Shown piece after piece: positions 7,621 to 14,536 of a stretch of 28,846 nucleotides of DNA (its first letter is position 1; every line of letters starts with the position of its first letter). The notes beneath the pieces were generated by a model that saw nothing but the letters and a program-made list of their open reading frames with translations, did not search any database and was not told where the DNA came from. Where the stretch lies: NCBI GenBank assembly GCA_001803875.1, contig MHEO01000035.1:1-28846 (forward strand), given 5' to 3'. The translations under genes were made by a program, and so were the position numbers. The DNA comes from Nitrospirae bacterium RIFCSPHIGHO2_01_FULL_66_17. GTDB lineage: Bacteria > Nitrospirota > Nitrospiria > 2-01-FULL-66-17.

Positions 7621-7755
7621 ATGCGTCTCCCTCAGTGCAGCGCGATGCGAGCGGCGCCGCGGAACGAGTCCCGCCCGTCACCCCTCTCTAGCGTGACGGA
7701 CGAATGCTGCTTCCCGTCTAGCGTGACGGACGATTGCTGCCTCCCGCCCGACTGA
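7621..7755 (+). CDS. Possible 44-residue small ORF with a 10-residue tandem repeat
   Basis: An open frame ATG 7621 to TGA 7753-7755. Its second half contains SSVTDECCFP then SSVTDDCCLP, encoded by an exact 30-bp tandem repeat, and ends PPD. Its stop overlaps the next gene's ATG as TGATG, an arrangement typical of translational coupling. No Shine-Dalgarno is seen before ATG 7621, and short frames arise easily in GC-rich DNA, so coding status is doubtful. I do not recognise a family. The Cys-Cys pairs would suit metal or redox sensing if it is made, but this is speculation. Confidence 0.3.
   Translation: MRLPQCSAMRAAPRNESRPSPLSSVTDECCFPSSVTDDCCLPPD
7687..7746. repeat. Two-copy 30-bp tandem direct repeat
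   Basis: Copies 7687-7716 and 7717-7746 each begin TCTAGCGTGACGGACGA and differ at only two of 30 positions. They abut with no spacer and end eight bases before ATG 7755 of the AAA+ regulator. The repeat places TAG in the regulator's frame (7719), blocking any N-terminal extension. It could be a tandem binding site for a regulator or part of a small coding frame. Confidence 0.85.
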
Positions 7756-8801
7756 TGTCGTATCCGAGCGGTCCGCGCCGACTCCCCCCCGACCCGTCGG
7801 GCTGCGTCGGGGGCCCCGAATTGATCGGGGACAGCCCCGCGATCCGTCGGCTCCGGGAGGCGATCCGGCAGGTCGCCGACTCGCGTTCCACCGTCCTGAT
7901 CTCAGGCGAGAACGGCACCGGCAAGGAACTCGTCGCGCGGGCGCTTCACGACCTCAGCGTCCGGCGCGTGGGTCCCTTCATCGCGGTCAACTGCGCGGCG
8001 ATTCCCGAGACCCTGATCGAGACCGAGCTGTTCGGGCACGAGCGCGGCGCGTTCACCGACGCCCACGCCGCGCGCAAGGGGCAGTTCGAGCTCGCCGACG
8101 GCGGAACCCTCTTCCTCGACGAGATCGGCGACCTCAGCCTGCGCGCCCAGGGCAACCTCCTGCGTGTCCTGGAGGAGCGGGCGTTCACCCGCGTCGGGGG
8201 CACCGACCCCGTCCAGGTCGACGTCCGGCTCGTGGGCGCCACGCACGTCGATCTGGACACCGCCATCCGCGACGGCCGCTTCCGCAACGACCTCTTCTAC
8301 CGGCTGAACGTCGTCCCGCTCGTCGTCCCCCCGCTCCGCGAGCGCCGTGACGACATCCCGCGACTCCTCCACCACTTCCTGGCAAGGCATGCCGGGCCGG
8401 GACAACCCGCTGCGGAGCTCGCGCCGGACGCGTTGGGCTGGCTCGTGCGGTACGACTGGCCGGGCAACGTCCGTGAAATGGAGAACCTCGTCGAACAACT
8501 CCTCGCGCTCGCCGACGGTCCGATGATCTGCGCCGACGACCTCCCGGCGAAGCTGCGCAGCCGGGCACACGCGCACGGCCTCGACCAGCGGGTGCGGACG
8601 AGCCGGGCCTCGCTGACGGACGCCGTAGCGGCGTTCGAGCGCGACCTGATCGCCGACGCGCTGGAGCGCGCGGGGCACGTCCAGACCCGCGCGGCGCGGC
8701 TGCTCGGCGTCACGCGCCGCATCCTCAAATACAAGATGGACGCGCTGGGCATCCCCGTCCTCCGCCCGCGCGCCCGCGCGCAGGGTCGGAAAGCCGCCTA
8801 G
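7755..8801 (+). CDS. Orphan NtrC-type AAA+ regulator with Fis-type HTH, GAFTDA variant
   Basis: A 348-residue bacterial enhancer-binding protein reduced to its AAA+ ATPase and DNA-binding domains. Walker A is GENGTGKE (51-58), the sigma54-contact loop reads GAFTDA (98-103) rather than GAFTGA, and Walker B is GTLFLDEIGDL (D122, E123). The arginine-finger region is GRFRNDLFYRLNV, and the C-terminus carries a Fis helix-turn-helix (QTRAARLLGVTRRILKYKM). No receiver, GAF or PAS domain precedes the ATPase; only about 20 residues lie before it, and in-frame stops close the region upstream. Such proteins normally open sigma54 promoters when a sensor domain releases them, so activity here may depend on a partner. 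Start ATG 7755 overlaps a small frame's stop; TTG 7734 is possible. It sits directly before the moxR cluster. Confidence 0.9.
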   Translation: MSYPSGPRRLPPDPSGCVGGPELIGDSPAIRRLREAIRQVADSRSTVLISGENGTGKELVARALHDLSVRRVGPFIAVNCAAIPETLIETELFGHERGAFTDAHAARKGQFELADGGTLFLDEIGDLSLRAQGNLLRVLEERAFTRVGGTDPVQVDVRLVGATHVDLDTAIRDGRFRNDLFYRLNVVPLVVPPLRERRDDIPRLLHHFLARHAGPGQPAAELAPDALGWLVRYDWPGNVREMENLVEQLLALADGPMICADDLPAKLRSRAHAHGLDQRVRTSRASLTDAVAAFERDLIADALERAGHVQTRAARLLGVTRRILKYKMDALGIPVLRPRARAQGRKAA

Positions 8802-8802
8802 T

Positions 8803-8831
8803 TTGACGCTCACCGGGCGCTTTGTTAGACT
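8803..8831 (+). promoter_or_regulatory. Sigma70-type, apparently leaderless promoter of moxR
   Basis: TTGACG (8803-8808), 17-bp spacer, TAGACT (8826-8831) with an extended TG at 8823-8824. The expected transcription start, seven bases past the -10, is G8838, the first base of the GTG start codon. No Shine-Dalgarno is present before GTG, which fits a leaderless mRNA. Confidence 0.5.
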
Positions 8832-8837
8832 TCCGCC

Positions 8838-9785
8838 GTGATCGCCGACCCCCAGGCCAAGATCGCCGCCCTCCACGACAACATCGAGCGCGTCATCTGC
8901 GGAAAATCCGAGGCGGTCACGCTCGCGATGGTCACGTTGCTGGCGCGGGGGCACCTCCTGATCGAGGACGTGCCCGGGGTCGGGAAGACGACGCTCGCCC
9001 ACAGCTTCGCCCGCTCGCTGAATTGCTCGTTCAAGCGCATCCAGTTCACGAGCGACCTGTTGCCCTCGGACATCATCGGCCTCTCGGTGTTCAACCAGCA
9101 CAGCCGGGAGTTTGAGTTCCGGGCCGGTCCGGTCTTCGCGAACATCGTGCTCGCCGACGAGATCAACCGGACGACGCCGAAGACGCAGAGCAGCCTCCTC
9201 GAGGCGATGAACGACGCCCAGGTGTCGGTCGAGAACCACACCCACCCTCTGCCGCGCCCCTTCATGGTCATCGCGACCCAGAATCCCGTGGAATACCAGG
9301 GGACGTTTCCCCTCCCCGAGTCCCAGCTTGACCGGTTCCTGATCCGCCTCCACATGGGGTATCCCGACGCGGAGGACGAAAAGCGCATTCTCACGGCCCG
9401 CCGCGTCGTCGGGCGCGCCGACGAGATCGGGCCCGTCCTGACCGCCGAGGAAGTGCTCGCGCTCCAGGAGGAGGCCGGGCGCGTGACGATGGACGACGCG
9501 TTGACCGATTATCTGATGGCGATCGTCACCGCCACCCGGTCGCGGCCGGACCTCGACCTCGGCGTGAGCACGCGGGGCGCGGTCTTCCTGTATCGGGCCG
9601 CCCAGGCGATGGCCCTGGTCGAGGGGCGGACGTACTGCCTGCCCGACGACGTCAAGCGGCTCGTGATCCCGGTGTTCGCGCACCGGATCGTCGTCAATCC
9701 GGGTATCGAATCGTTCGGCCGCCACACCGACGACGCCAAAGACATCCTGACCGAGATCCTCGAGCAGGTCCCGGTCCCGTTGTAG
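8838..9785 (+). CDS. MoxR-family AAA+ ATPase
   Basis: A 315-residue soluble AAA+ chaperone-like ATPase of the MoxR/RavA class. Motifs are VIDG-type ICGKSEA near residue 20, Walker A DVPGVGKTT (44-52), FTSDLLPSDIIG, Walker B NIVLADEINR followed by TPKTQSSLLEAMNDAQV, sensor 1 MVIATQNPVEYQGTFPLPE and the DRFLIRL segment. MoxR proteins usually mature or activate protein complexes together with the DUF58 and transglutaminase proteins encoded next door. The start is GTG 8838, matching the family N-terminus and a predicted leaderless promoter; no internal ATG gives a complete protein. The DUF58 gene begins 16 bp after the stop, indicating one operon of three genes. Confidence 0.95.
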   Translation: MIADPQAKIAALHDNIERVICGKSEAVTLAMVTLLARGHLLIEDVPGVGKTTLAHSFARSLNCSFKRIQFTSDLLPSDIIGLSVFNQHSREFEFRAGPVFANIVLADEINRTTPKTQSSLLEAMNDAQVSVENHTHPLPRPFMVIATQNPVEYQGTFPLPESQLDRFLIRLHMGYPDAEDEKRILTARRVVGRADEIGPVLTAEEVLALQEEAGRVTMDDALTDYLMAIVTATRSRPDLDLGVSTRGAVFLYRAAQAMALVEGRTYCLPDDVKRLVIPVFAHRIVVNPGIESFGRHTDDAKDILTEILEQVPVPL

Positions 9786-9801
9786 CTCACGCCCGGCTCC
9801 C

Positions 9802-10917
9802 ATGCCACCCCCGTCTCCACGGCGACGCCCGCGACGACCGAGTCGGACGGTGAAGGTCACGCCGGTCGGCGTCCGGTATCTGCTCCTGTCCCTCGCCGTG
9901 GGCCTCGCCGCGGTGAACACCGGCAACAACCTGCTCTATCTCCTGTTCGCCATGATGCTGTCCCTCATTCTCGTCTCCGGCGTCCTCTCCGAGCGGGCAC
10001 TGCACCGCCTCACCGCGACGAGGACGCTGCCCCCCCGGCTCTTCGCGGGGACGCCGATCCCCTGCCGCGTCACGGTCGCCAACGCGAGGCGGTGGATGCC
10101 GAGCTTCTCGCTGCGCCTCCGGGAGCGCGCCGACGCGGGGCGCGTCACGGCGCCGGAAACGCGGTGTCCGCGCCTCAACCCGGGACAGCGCCTGGAGTTC
10201 TCGACCGTGATCACGTTCCGCGACCGCGGGCTGCACCGCCTCGAGGGCATCGAGGCGGTGACCGCCTTCCCGTTCGGCCTGTTCGAAAAGTCGGTGTGCC
10301 TGCCCGACGAGACGGACTCGCTGGTCTACCCCGCGATCAATCCCCTCCCCCCGCTCGCGGCCCCGAGCCCGCCCGGTGAGGGGCGCCGGGCGGTCGGACG
10401 CGGGACGAGCGGCCTGCACCAACTCAGGGATTACCAGGCCGGCGACGATCCGCGTTACATCCACTGGAAGCACTCGGCGCGCCGCGCCAAGCTCGTGGTT
10501 CGGGAACCCGAGCGCGAGGGCTCGCGCGTGATCGCGCTCGTCCTCAGCAACCGGCTGCCGCCAGACCCCCTGCCGATCCATCGCGCGTGGTTCGAGGACG
10601 CCGTGCGCCTCACCGCGTCGCTCGCGTCCCAGGCGATCGGCGACGGCTTCGAGGTGCTCCTCGCGACCTGGGACGGCGCGAGCCGGCCCGGCAGGGGCCG
10701 GCCCCATCTGGAACGCCTGCTGCGGGTGCTGGCGACGATCGCCGATGCGGCCCCGTCCTCCGACGATCGGCTCATCCCGTGGACGTCGGGCCTGCAGAAC
10801 GCGACCCCGCACCTCATCCTGGTCTGGGACGACCCGGCGTGGTCGCGCGTCCGCCCCCGCTGCGCGCGCGTGTGGGTGATGGCCCAGCGCGGCCAACCCG
10901 AGGCGCTCGGCGCATGA
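9802..10917 (+). CDS. DUF58 domain membrane protein
   Basis: A 371-residue membrane-anchored protein. A proline/arginine-rich start is followed by two hydrophobic helices (about 24-37 and 45-60, with NTGNNLLYLLFAMML between), a beta-rich stretch, and the DUF58 signature LRDYQAGDDPRYIHWKHSA near residue 217. DUF58 resembles the von Willebrand A fold and typically partners MoxR ATPase. Proteins of this layout occur in moxR-DUF58-tgpA operons of many bacteria; their exact role is not established. ATG 9802 lacks a clear Shine-Dalgarno; GTG 9850 just before the first helix is an alternative. Its stop overlaps the next start as ATGA (10914-10917), so translation of the transglutaminase is likely coupled. 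Confidence 0.93.
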   Translation: MPPPSPRRRPRRPSRTVKVTPVGVRYLLLSLAVGLAAVNTGNNLLYLLFAMMLSLILVSGVLSERALHRLTATRTLPPRLFAGTPIPCRVTVANARRWMPSFSLRLRERADAGRVTAPETRCPRLNPGQRLEFSTVITFRDRGLHRLEGIEAVTAFPFGLFEKSVCLPDETDSLVYPAINPLPPLAAPSPPGEGRRAVGRGTSGLHQLRDYQAGDDPRYIHWKHSARRAKLVVREPEREGSRVIALVLSNRLPPDPLPIHRAWFEDAVRLTASLASQAIGDGFEVLLATWDGASRPGRGRPHLERLLRVLATIADAAPSSDDRLIPWTSGLQNATPHLILVWDDPAWSRVRPRCARVWVMAQRGQPEALGA

Positions 10918-13022
10918 TCCCCGCGGCGCGAATCGCCTCGCACCTGATGGCCGCCGTGGGCCTGGCCTCGCTCGCGTCCACGGGCCAGATCTGGATGCCG
11001 CTGCTCGCCGCGGGCGGCGTCGGCCTGATTGCCAGCCTGGGGATGGACGTCGCCCGCGCGCGCGGCGCGATCCCCACGCCCGCCGCGAATGGCCTGATCG
11101 TCGTCGCGCTGGCGTTCGCCGCGGCGGACTATCTCTGGCTGTCGCCCACGCTGCTCCACGTGGGCGCCCACCTCCTCGTCCTCCTCATGTTCACGCGCCT
11201 GCGGCACGAGGACTCGCGCGAATACCTCCAGCTCGTGGTGATCGTCTTCCTCCAGGTGCTCGCCGCGGCCGGCCTGACGTTCCCCGGGGCCTTCGCCGCC
11301 GGTTTCGTCGCGTACCTGGTCGTCATGGTCTGGGTCCTCATGCACTACCACCTCATGGCGGAGGCCGAGCGGTCGGGCGACGATGTCCTCCCCGGAGACG
11401 CCCCGGGCGGCATCGGCCGCTGGGCCCTCGCCGCGGCGGCCGGCGCACTGCTCGTGACCGGGGTTCTGTTCGTCTTCCTGCCCCGCATGGGGTTCGGCCT
11501 GCTCGTCGCCTCCCCGCAGTCGGACATCCGGCTGTCGGGTTTCTCGCCCCACGTCACGCTCGGCGCGATCGGCCCCGTCAAGCGTGATCCCACCGTGGTC
11601 ATGCGCGTATCGGGGGACGTCGGCCCAGGACGCGAGCCGCTCTACCTGCGCGGCGCGGTCTTCGACGCGTACGACGGCCGCCAGTGGCTCAACACGGCCC
11701 CCGTCCGGCGGCTCGTCCTCCCGGACGCGGACGGGCGGTTCGCGCTTGGGCGCATCCCGGCCGGGTCGACCTCGTACACGGTGCGGTTGGAGCCGATTGA
11801 CTCCGCCGTCCTGTTCACCCCTGCGCGCACCGTGGCGATCGACGGACCGTTTCCCGCGGTGGCGGTCGACGATCAGGAGACCTTCGGCGCGCCCTATCCC
11901 GCCAGAGCCCGGATCACGTACAACGTGTGGCAGCGTCCGGCCGCCGGGCCCCCGCCCGGCCAGGCGGAGCCCTCCGGACGGCTCGCGCGCCACCTCTCGT
12001 TCGACGGGTCCGAAGCCGTCGCGCGGCTCGCCCGCGACGCCGCGGCCGTCGCGGTGTCGCCCGGCGACCGCGCGCGGGCGGTCGAGCGATTCCTCAAGAC
12101 CCGCTACACGTACACACTGGACGTCCCCGGAGGGGAAGACCAGCCTCTCGAGGAATTCCTGTTTCGGCGGCGATCGGGGTATTGCGAGCACTTTGCGAGC
12201 GCAATGGTAGTGATGCTGCGCGCCCTCGGCGTCCCCGCCCGGTTGGTCACCGGGTTCCTGGTCCAGGAATGGAACGAGTTCGGCGGCTACTTCATCGTGC
12301 GCCAAGGCGACGCGCACGCGTGGGTCGAGGCGTATCTTGCGGACGTCGGGTGGACGCGCTTCGACCCGACCCCGCCGTCTCCGCCGGCCGATCGGCCGTG
12401 GACGGGCCCCGTGGAGCACTACCTCGACCATCTGCGGGCGGGATGGGACCGCTACGTGGTGGGGTTCGGCCTGGGTGATCAGAACGAGGCGATCCAGCGC
12501 TTGGAGGCGTCGTGGGACGCGTCGCGCGCGTGGCTCGCCGGCGCCGTCGCCAATGCGTGGGCGCTGTGGCGCTCCGCGGGCGCGATCGGCCCGGTCGTCT
12601 GGCTGGCCGTCGCCGCGGGGCTCGCGGGGCTGGTCGGGCTCACGATGCTGGCCGTCCACCGCCCCTGGCGCCGCTTCTTCACCGCGCGCCCGCCCGTTCC
12701 GCAGGTCGACTTCTACGCCCGGCTGGTCGAGACCCTGTCCCAACACGGCTTCGCCAAACCGGCCGGCGCCACCCCGTGGGAATTCGCGACCCGGGACGCC
12801 GCGCACCTCCCCTGGGCCGACGAGATCCGGACGCTCACCGGCTACTACTACGACGTGCGCTACGGGCGCCGGACCCTCGGCGCGGCCGAGCGCCGCGCGA
12901 TCGAGGCCGCGCTCGCGGTCCTCGCGCGGCCGGCCGCCCCTACGGAAATCGGTGCTGGAAGAGGGTGGTCGAATACGACGCCCGGAGTCGACCGTCCCCC
13001 TCGTCCGACAGGCCGGTCGTGA
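10914..13022 (+). CDS. tgpA: TgpA-like membrane transglutaminase (DUF3488/transglutaminase/DUF4129)
   Basis: A 702-residue protein resembling Pseudomonas TgpA. About six transmembrane helices come first (DUF3488, residues about 8-205), then a periplasmic transglutaminase-like domain, one more helix (WLAVAAGLAGLVGLTMLAV, about 565) and a cytoplasmic DUF4129-like tail. The catalytic triad is visible: C424 in SGYCEHFASAMV, H468 in DAHAWVEAY and D484 in FDPTPP. It would cross-link or cleave envelope proteins or peptides; the substrate is unknown. ATG 10914 overlaps the DUF58 stop. The last 30 or so residues after VLARPAAP are low in complexity, overlap the convergent gene by 83 bp and contain a GTAGGGGCG-type repeat, so the tail may have been extended by that insertion. 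Confidence 0.93.
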   Translation: MIPAARIASHLMAAVGLASLASTGQIWMPLLAAGGVGLIASLGMDVARARGAIPTPAANGLIVVALAFAAADYLWLSPTLLHVGAHLLVLLMFTRLRHEDSREYLQLVVIVFLQVLAAAGLTFPGAFAAGFVAYLVVMVWVLMHYHLMAEAERSGDDVLPGDAPGGIGRWALAAAAGALLVTGVLFVFLPRMGFGLLVASPQSDIRLSGFSPHVTLGAIGPVKRDPTVVMRVSGDVGPGREPLYLRGAVFDAYDGRQWLNTAPVRRLVLPDADGRFALGRIPAGSTSYTVRLEPIDSAVLFTPARTVAIDGPFPAVAVDDQETFGAPYPARARITYNVWQRPAAGPPPGQAEPSGRLARHLSFDGSEAVARLARDAAAVAVSPGDRARAVERFLKTRYTYTLDVPGGEDQPLEEFLFRRRSGYCEHFASAMVVMLRALGVPARLVTGFLVQEWNEFGGYFIVRQGDAHAWVEAYLADVGWTRFDPTPPSPPADRPWTGPVEHYLDHLRAGWDRYVVGFGLGDQNEAIQRLEASWDASRAWLAGAVANAWALWRSAGAIGPVVWLAVAAGLAGLVGLTMLAVHRPWRRFFTARPPVPQVDFYARLVETLSQHGFAKPAGATPWEFATRDAAHLPWADEIRTLTGYYYDVRYGRRTLGAAERRAIEAALAVLARPAAPTEIGAGRGWSNTTPGVDRPPRPTGRS
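12926..12943. repeat. Degenerate copy of the GTAGGGGCG palindromic repeat
   Basis: Read on the minus strand it begins GTAGGGGCGGCCGGCCGC, combining the outer motif shared with 857-912 and 2574-2601 and a 12-bp self-complementary core GCGGCCGGCCGC. The far GTAGGGG end is missing. It lies in the TgpA coding region and supplies the TAG stop (12940-12942) of the convergent gene. Confidence 0.45.
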
Positions 13023-13362
13023 CGCCTGGCACGCTCCACGTCACCCGTCCACGGTCCACCTCGACCAGGGCCCGGCTCGTCGCCTTGGTCAGACCGTAGA
13101 CGGTGCCCGCGATGACCCCGACGCCCGCCCCGGTCGAGATGTACGAGAGATGGTCCTTCGGATGGTTCGTCAGCGCCATGACCGCGGTCCCGACCAGCGC
13201 GCCGATCACGCCGCCGTAGAACCCGTCCACGAGCACGTCGGGCAACGTCGTGTCCTGCCCGCCGGCCCTGGCCGGCGCCGCGATCGCGATCAGCAGCGCG
13301 CACACGGCCGCGGTCCACGCCGCGCGCGCGCGGCGGCCCCCCACCCCTCGCCTTCCGATCAT
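12940..13362 (-). CDS. Small exported protein with glycine-rich hydrophobic region
   Basis: A 140-residue protein with no function I recognise. It has a twin-positive start and hydrophobic segment AAVCALLIAIAAPARA, consistent with Sec export and cleavage after about residue 32. A glycine-rich hydrophobic region follows (FYGGVIGALVGTAVMAL and GAGVGVIAGTVYGL) separated by HPKDHLSYIST. The tail is beta-like and ends in FQHRFP. The region could form a membrane glycine zipper. ATG 13362 overlaps the ribD stop as ATGA and has GGAGGG at good spacing, so it is coupled to ribD although a flavin role is not evident. The stop comes from a palindromic repeat, and the last 83 bp overlap the end of tgpA on the other strand. 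Confidence 0.8.
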   Translation of the reverse strand: MIGRRGVGGRRARAAWTAAVCALLIAIAAPARAGGQDTTLPDVLVDGFYGGVIGALVGTAVMALTNHPKDHLSYISTGAGVGVIAGTVYGLTKATSRALVEVDRGRVTWSVPGVTTGLSDEGDGRLRASYSTTLFQHRFP

Positions 13363-14447
13363 AGATAGCCCTCCACGATGAAATCTGCCCCCACCCGCCG
13401 CACCGACACGTCGCGCAGCGCCGCCGCGTCCGCCAGCCGGAGGGGCGATACCCCCCCCACCGCCCCCACGGCGTCACGGCCGCCCAGCAGCCGCGGCGCA
13501 ACCATGACCACGACCTTCCCCACGACGCCCGCGCGCAGCGCCGACGCGTTGACCTCGGACCCGCCCTCGATCAACACCGAGGTCATCTGCAACGCGCCCA
13601 ACCGATCGATCAGATCGTCGAAATCGACCAGTCCGCCTCGGGATTTCACGGGCACGACCACGGCCCCCAGCGCTTCCAGCCGGCGCCGGCGCGCCGCGGG
13701 AGCGCGGTCCGTCGTCGCCACGTAGGTCGTCGCCCCCTCGACCCGTCGCAACACGCGCGCGGTCGGGGGGATGGCGAGACGTTCGTCGAGAATCACCCGG
13801 TGGGGATGGCGCCGCGCGCCGCGCCGCGCGGTGAGCCGGGGATCGTCGGCAAGCACGGTCCCGAGCCCCACGATCACCGCGTCGACCTGCGCGCGCAGGC
13901 GGTGCGTCAGCGCCCGCGCCCGGGGCCCCGTGATCCACCGCGACTCCCCCGAGGCCGTCGCGATCTTGCCGTCCAGCGTCTGGGCGATCTTCAACGTGAC
14001 GAACGGCCGGCCGGTCGTGACCCACGACGCGTAGCCCTCGTTCAGCCGCCGCGCCTCGGCCTCCAGCACGCCGACCTCGACCGCGAGCCCCGCCCCCCGC
14101 AGGAGCCGGATCCCGCGCCCCCGCACGCGGGGATTCGGATCGCGCATCGCCACGACGACGCGGCGGACGCCCGAGGCGATGACGGCACCGGTGCAGGGGG
14201 GCGTCCGCTTCGGCGCGTGACAGCACGGCTCCACGGTCACATAGAGCGTCGCGCCCTTGGCCTCGGCGGCGGCGGCCTCCAGCGCGTGAACCTCCGCGTG
14301 CGGCCCGCCCGCGCGACGGTGGTAGCCGCGTGCGACGATGCGGCCGTCCCGCACCACCAAGGCCCCCACCATCGGGTTCGGGCTCGTCCACCCGCGCGCC
14401 CTCGCCGCCAGGCGCAGGGCGAGGCGCATGTATGTGGGGTCCGACAT
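13359..14447 (-). CDS. ribD: Bifunctional riboflavin deaminase/reductase RibD
   Basis: A 362-residue bifunctional enzyme for the second and third steps of riboflavin synthesis: deamination of the GTP-derived pyrimidine, then NADPH reduction of its ribosyl side chain. The N-terminal deaminase domain has zinc motifs HAEVHALE (H50, E52) and PCCHAPKRTPPC (C75 or C76, and C85). The C-terminal reductase domain starts near 150 with VTLKIAQTLDGKIA and includes ESRWITGPRAR, VIVGLGTVLADDPRLTAR and SVLIEGGSEVNAS. ATG 14447 has no Shine-Dalgarno but follows a strong promoter so closely that a very short leader or none is expected. No other rib synthesis gene adjoins; ribF lies about 5.8 kb upstream in the same series. 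Confidence 0.95.
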   Translation of the reverse strand: MSDPTYMRLALRLAARARGWTSPNPMVGALVVRDGRIVARGYHRRAGGPHAEVHALEAAAAEAKGATLYVTVEPCCHAPKRTPPCTGAVIASGVRRVVVAMRDPNPRVRGRGIRLLRGAGLAVEVGVLEAEARRLNEGYASWVTTGRPFVTLKIAQTLDGKIATASGESRWITGPRARALTHRLRAQVDAVIVGLGTVLADDPRLTARRGARRHPHRVILDERLAIPPTARVLRRVEGATTYVATTDRAPAARRRRLEALGAVVVPVKSRGGLVDFDDLIDRLGALQMTSVLIEGGSEVNASALRAGVVGKVVVMVAPRLLGGRDAVGAVGGVSPLRLADAAALRDVSVRRVGADFIVEGYL

Positions 14448-14456
14448 TGGCGGTCG

Positions 14457-14486
14457 ATTATCGTTGATGCGGCGAGAAGGTGTCAA
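14457..14486 (-). promoter_or_regulatory. Near-consensus promoter directly before ribD
   Basis: On the minus strand: TTGACA (14486-14481), 18-bp spacer, GATAAT (14462-14457). Only nine bases separate the -10 from ATG 14447, so the transcript should start at or within a few bases of the start codon. No room remains for an FMN riboswitch. Confidence 0.65.
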
Positions 14487-14536
14487 CGAGAAAGGGGGAG
14501 TTCCGGCTTGAGCGGGCGCGCGACTCCACGGAACGC

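Noticed and set aside
7902..9929. 675-codon minus-strand frame across the regulator and moxR
   Set aside because: Lies opposite two well-supported genes and has an Arg/Val/Asp-rich composition typical of antisense frames.
14448..14536. Possible FMN riboswitch before ribD
   Set aside because: The 89-bp gap holds a promoter abutting the start codon and shows none of the conserved FMN-element helices.
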